Positions 36,622 to 39,435 of a DNA stretch of 39,435 bases are shown here, in pieces. Source of the DNA: Endotrypanum monterogeii (Eukaryota > Euglenozoa > Kinetoplastea > Trypanosomatida > Trypanosomatidae). The stretch is taken from NCBI GenBank assembly GCA_000333855.2, contig CM007322.1:84438-123872 (forward strand), written 5' to 3'. The translations under genes were made by a program, and so were the position numbers. How positions within the stretch are numbered: the first letter of the stretch is position 1; each line of letters starts with the position of its first letter. The notes under the pieces were generated by a model, which saw only the letters and a program-made list of their open reading frames with translations, was not told the origin of the DNA and did no database searches.

Positions 36622-38100
36622 TTAAGCCACCTCATACATGATGAGCTCAATCACAATGCCCACACCACTGACCAGCGCGTTCAGCTTAAACAGTGCCTTT
36701 AGGAATGGGATGCAGAGCGTTGTCATGAAGAGGTTCAGCCCCACGACGACGAGCACAACAACACCAAACGATGTCGTGAACAGTTTTGAGATGAGCTCGA
36801 TGACATCGACAACCGCCACCTCACCCAAGTCTTCGAGGAACTCAGCACTGCTGACATCCTCTTCTGCCTTCTCCTGTGAAGCAAGAGGAGCACTGCCTTG
36901 TTGCTGCGAAAAACAACGGCTACGACGTTCCCGGCTGCACGCCGCAGCAGAGCGGGTGACACGTCCGGAGACACGCAACACCTGACGCTTGAGGAACTTG
37001 TAGCTGAGCATGGTGTAGCCCACCAAGCCAAGGGACAGCAACACCGTTCCGTTCTCCACGATAATGCCCCGCCACCCGTTCAGCAGTATAAAGGAGAACC
37101 ACTGGCCCGTGCAGAACGGCACCACCATGTAGAGTCGATCCCCGAGGCTCACAAGATGATGGGAGGTCGACATGCGGATGCGGCGATAGCGTGGAACACT
37201 AGACAGGGGAGATAAAACAGATTCTGTAGCGGCGACGGAAGGTAGACCCCTGCCGCCGCGGTTGCAGTTTTCCCTATCGCTGCCCGCGACGGTGCGCGGC
37301 ACCTCTGTGCCCTTGACGACTCGCTCTTCATGGTGATCAATCAGTGGGAAAAGATGCGTATCATGGGCATGCTTGCCATCTACAATGTCCTTCACCTTGC
37401 ATAGAATGCCACTGAAGAGGCCTGTGAGAAGCGACACCACAAGCCACAGCCACGACGGTGGTGCCGCAGACGGCATCATCTGCGCCGCAGTGCTGGCACT
37501 GCTGGATGGAAAAGAGGACGATGAAGACGGCGGAACCAAGCCAGCCGATGAGTACAGCCATCCGTATCCGCTGAACGTTCCCAGCGCCCATGCCACAGCC
37601 ATCAAGTACTCACCTCCATTGTACTTGTGCACGGAAAGGTAATATGTGACAAGGACTGCAGCAGCACTGAAGGCGAGAACGCGCAACAGCAACGGCACGA
37701 AAACGGCAATGTCGAACCCCAGAGGAAATATATAGTAGGAAACAAAACGGTGGTGGTGCTGTGCCTCTGCAACGGAGGCGTCGCGGCCCACTACCTCAGC
37801 CAACGCCCGCGATGGGGCGGACGGCACGACATTGGCTACGGGTGCTGAAGAGAGCACCACATCATCCCTGGACACAGAAAAAGGGAGGTTGCCGCTGACG
37901 CCCGCGTTGGACAACACGCCCGTGCCTCCAGTGAAAAACTCCTCCGAGACAAACGAGCTGCAGTACGCCACGTACACTGCCGCCAGAGAGTAGGGAAGCC
38001 ACAGAAGCAATGAAGATGCCGCAAGGGCCGTCTCGAGTGAGCGGCCGTCCGTTCCATCCGAAGCGGCTCGACGAGAGCCTCCGCAGGTGCGCGGCCTCAT
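36622..38100 (-). CDS. 492-aa multi-pass membrane protein, function unknown
   Basis: I do not recognise the family. The ATG at 38100 is the first ATG, and the four codons upstream start with GTG. After a basic N-terminus, about eight or nine hydrophobic segments can be seen: near 25-48 (LLLWLPYSLAAVYVAYC), 121-140, 138-155 (LLLRVLAFSAAAVLVTYYL), 165-188, 213-233 (WLWLVVSLLTGLFSGILC), 321-337, 347-362, 442-462 (FGVVVLVVVGLNLFMTTL) and 473-489. Hydrophilic loops lie at about 50-118 (with a HHH), 234-316 and 370-430 (basic, then Ser/Glu-rich). There is no ATP-binding or transporter signature I can name. It is the most upstream gene in this part of the polycistron. Confidence 0.88.
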   Translation of the reverse strand: MRPRTCGGSRRAASDGTDGRSLETALAASSLLLWLPYSLAAVYVAYCSSFVSEEFFTGGTGVLSNAGVSGNLPFSVSRDDVVLSSAPVANVVPSAPSRALAEVVGRDASVAEAQHHHRFVSYYIFPLGFDIAVFVPLLLRVLAFSAAAVLVTYYLSVHKYNGGEYLMAVAWALGTFSGYGWLYSSAGLVPPSSSSSFPSSSASTAAQMMPSAAPPSWLWLVVSLLTGLFSGILCKVKDIVDGKHAHDTHLFPLIDHHEERVVKGTEVPRTVAGSDRENCNRGGRGLPSVAATESVLSPLSSVPRYRRIRMSTSHHLVSLGDRLYMVVPFCTGQWFSFILLNGWRGIIVENGTVLLSLGLVGYTMLSYKFLKRQVLRVSGRVTRSAAACSRERRSRCFSQQQGSAPLASQEKAEEDVSSAEFLEDLGEVAVVDVIELISKLFTTSFGVVVLVVVGLNLFMTTLCIPFLKALFKLNALVSGVGIVIELIMYEVA

Positions 38101-38146
38101 TGAAGAACACACAAGACCGACGATGTTTGAAAAGATTTATATGATA

Positions 38147-38182
38147 ATGAAAAAAACGCAGAAGATGAGAAAAAAGAAAGTG
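38147..38182 (-). promoter_or_regulatory. Strong pyrimidine tract just upstream of the membrane-protein ATG
   Basis: On the minus strand this tract (TTTCTTTTTTCTCATCTTCT and flanks) has no AG after it until the AG of codon 2 in ATGAGG at 38097-38096. Upstream AGs at 38224-38223, 38228-38227, 38238-38237 and 38246-38245 are the plausible acceptors that keep the ATG, giving leaders of about 120-145 nt. None of those leaders contains another ATG. Confidence 0.55.
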
Positions 38183-38516
38183 AAGCACACCAAAAGAATC
38201 GATGTGACGTGGTGCGAGGCCCCTCCCTACAAAGGCTTCGGTTACTGAAGACGTCCTTTTTTTTTTTCAGGGTGGGAGAAAGGAGTGAGGCACGGCAATT
38301 CTGTGCTCTCAAAAAACAACAAGCACAGAGCAATCGTCAGAATGTACTCTTGAACAGTGGATAGCAGAGGAAGGGCCTTCTCTTCTGCTGCAACGTGACC
38401 CCGGACCACGCTCACAAGAGAAATCAAAACACCCTTAACACGCAGTGACAAGAGGGTGAGAGAGGGTGGGAGGGGGGGAATCAAAACAAATCTTCTATCC
38501 TACACACGGACGTGGT

Positions 38517-38564
38517 GAAGGGGAAGGAGAAGGGGAAGGAGAAGGGGAAGGAGAAGGGGAAGGA
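38517..38564. repeat. Four tandem copies of a 12-base GA-rich unit
   Basis: The unit GAAGGGGAAGGA is repeated four times without change. The coding strand is a pure pyrimidine array, about 420 bases upstream of the membrane-protein start codon. Confidence 0.95.
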
Positions 38565-39435
38565 ATGAGAAGAGGATTTAAAAACTGATCATTTCTGAAA
38601 TGCTTTCCCGACAAGTAGCGTGGACTGGAGCTTGTTTCCCCTGTCTGTCTGTGCGTGTGTGTGTGTTCACAAAAAGTACATCCTTAGGGCACATTGAAGA
38701 ACAACAGAAGGCATTGACTGCATCCCTACATCATCGCTTCCCTTTTCTTCACGCTGCTGTTGCGCGCCGAAGAGATCTTCACTACACACGCCCCCCAGCC
38801 GGGATATGTTTTATATCTCTACTTTTATATATATATATATATTTCTTCTTCTCCCTGGTCACTTTGATGCAGATGAAAAAAAAAAAAAAAGCATATAAAA
38901 ACATATTTACATACAGTATATAAATACTATACACATATGTATATATGTCTGTGCCCATCCACCTCCACACCCTGTGAAATAATCTGAGAATGGGAAAGAA
39001 AAAAAAATTACAAGTGCATATTGTATACAGTTTATCCACTGTTTGGAAGAGATTCGGGGGGGAGAGGAAGGCATATATATATGCCGTTTTATAGGGAAAT
39101 GGGTATATACCTGAAAAAATAAATATACAACGGGAAGAAAATAACAAGCACACACTGATAGCGCAACCACGATTCCCTCAAAAACAAAAGGAGTGCATGA
39201 CAATATATATATATATATAAAGCAAGCCCAACATGCAGCGGAAGAGGAAGAAGGGGGCACATCTCCCGAAAAAAAGATACGTTTTCGGTAAAACAAGACT
39301 GCCCTCCTCCATTTTTTTTTTCATCGCCTTTTTGAAGATATGTACATGCGCTATCGTAGATAGGAAAACAAACAAACAAAAAAACAGAGGTGTGGCGTTG
39401 CACCTGCGTGCACACGAGAGCACGAGAGAAGGGGA

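Larger units (their letters stand above)
38101..39435. other. Gene-free right flank
   Basis: It holds the leader of the membrane-protein gene, a 12-base GA-rich array (38517-38564), a TA tract (38826-38841), A-rich runs and AT-rich unique sequence. On the coding strand it must include the 3' region of a gene beyond the right edge. No gene is seen. Confidence 0.7.

Noticed and set aside
36347..36622. 91-codon minus-strand frame whose ATG overlaps the membrane-protein stop codon (TAATG)
   Set aside because: Its product is an Arg/Glu/Gly-rich string without hydrophobic core or family likeness, and no splice acceptor precedes it. Stop-start overlap coupling is not expected in spliced-leader mRNAs.

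Overview
This window reads as a trypanosomatid (kinetoplastid) nuclear chromosome segment, most likely from the Leishmania/Leptomonas/Crithidia group (Leishmaniinae). The reasons are that eight long intronless genes all lie on the minus strand without a strand switch, coding DNA is GC-rich, and spacers are packed with TA, GT/CA and homopolymer repeats. For most genes the coding strand upstream shows a polypyrimidine tract, then an AG-free stretch, then an AG followed by an ATG-free leader, as expected of a polycistronic unit processed by spliced-leader trans-splicing. I cannot name the species. No plus-strand gene, tRNA, rRNA, CRISPR array or transposon was seen.

Transcription runs from right to left. 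In that order the genes are: an unrecognised multi-pass membrane protein (36622-38100); an unrecognised 851-aa protein with a central coiled coil (32955-35510); a gene-free block of about 3.8 kb; a 2120-aa Ser/Pro-rich, mostly disordered protein (22747-29109); a 171-aa, possibly mitochondrial protein ending in three decapeptide repeats (20774-21289); a 1197-aa unrecognised protein (15643-19236); a 208-aa basic protein with SLX9-like ends, possibly nucleolar (14188-14814); a 3343-aa giant disordered protein (2966-12997); and the mitochondrial outer-membrane porin VDAC (1380-2258). Only the porin is a confident functional call, and SLX9 is a tentative one. In kinetoplastids neighbours in a polycistron are usually functionally unrelated, so no common pathway is inferred.

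Three gene starts need care: those at 19236, 29109 and 38100 are the first true ATGs, although the frames remain open further upstream from non-ATG codons. A 10-N gap at 21395-21404 is flanked by two nearly identical copies of the same sequence and is probably a scaffolding artefact.

I found no convincing new multi-gene system. The most interesting signals are non-coding or architectural. They are a CA-TA dinucleotide block between the polypyrimidine tract and the splice acceptor at three genes, a multi-part inverted repeat at 21728-21973, a splice-acceptor AG overlapping the start codon of the membrane-protein gene, a 17-codon upstream ORF in front of the giant gene, and short repeated motifs inside two of the unrecognised proteins.
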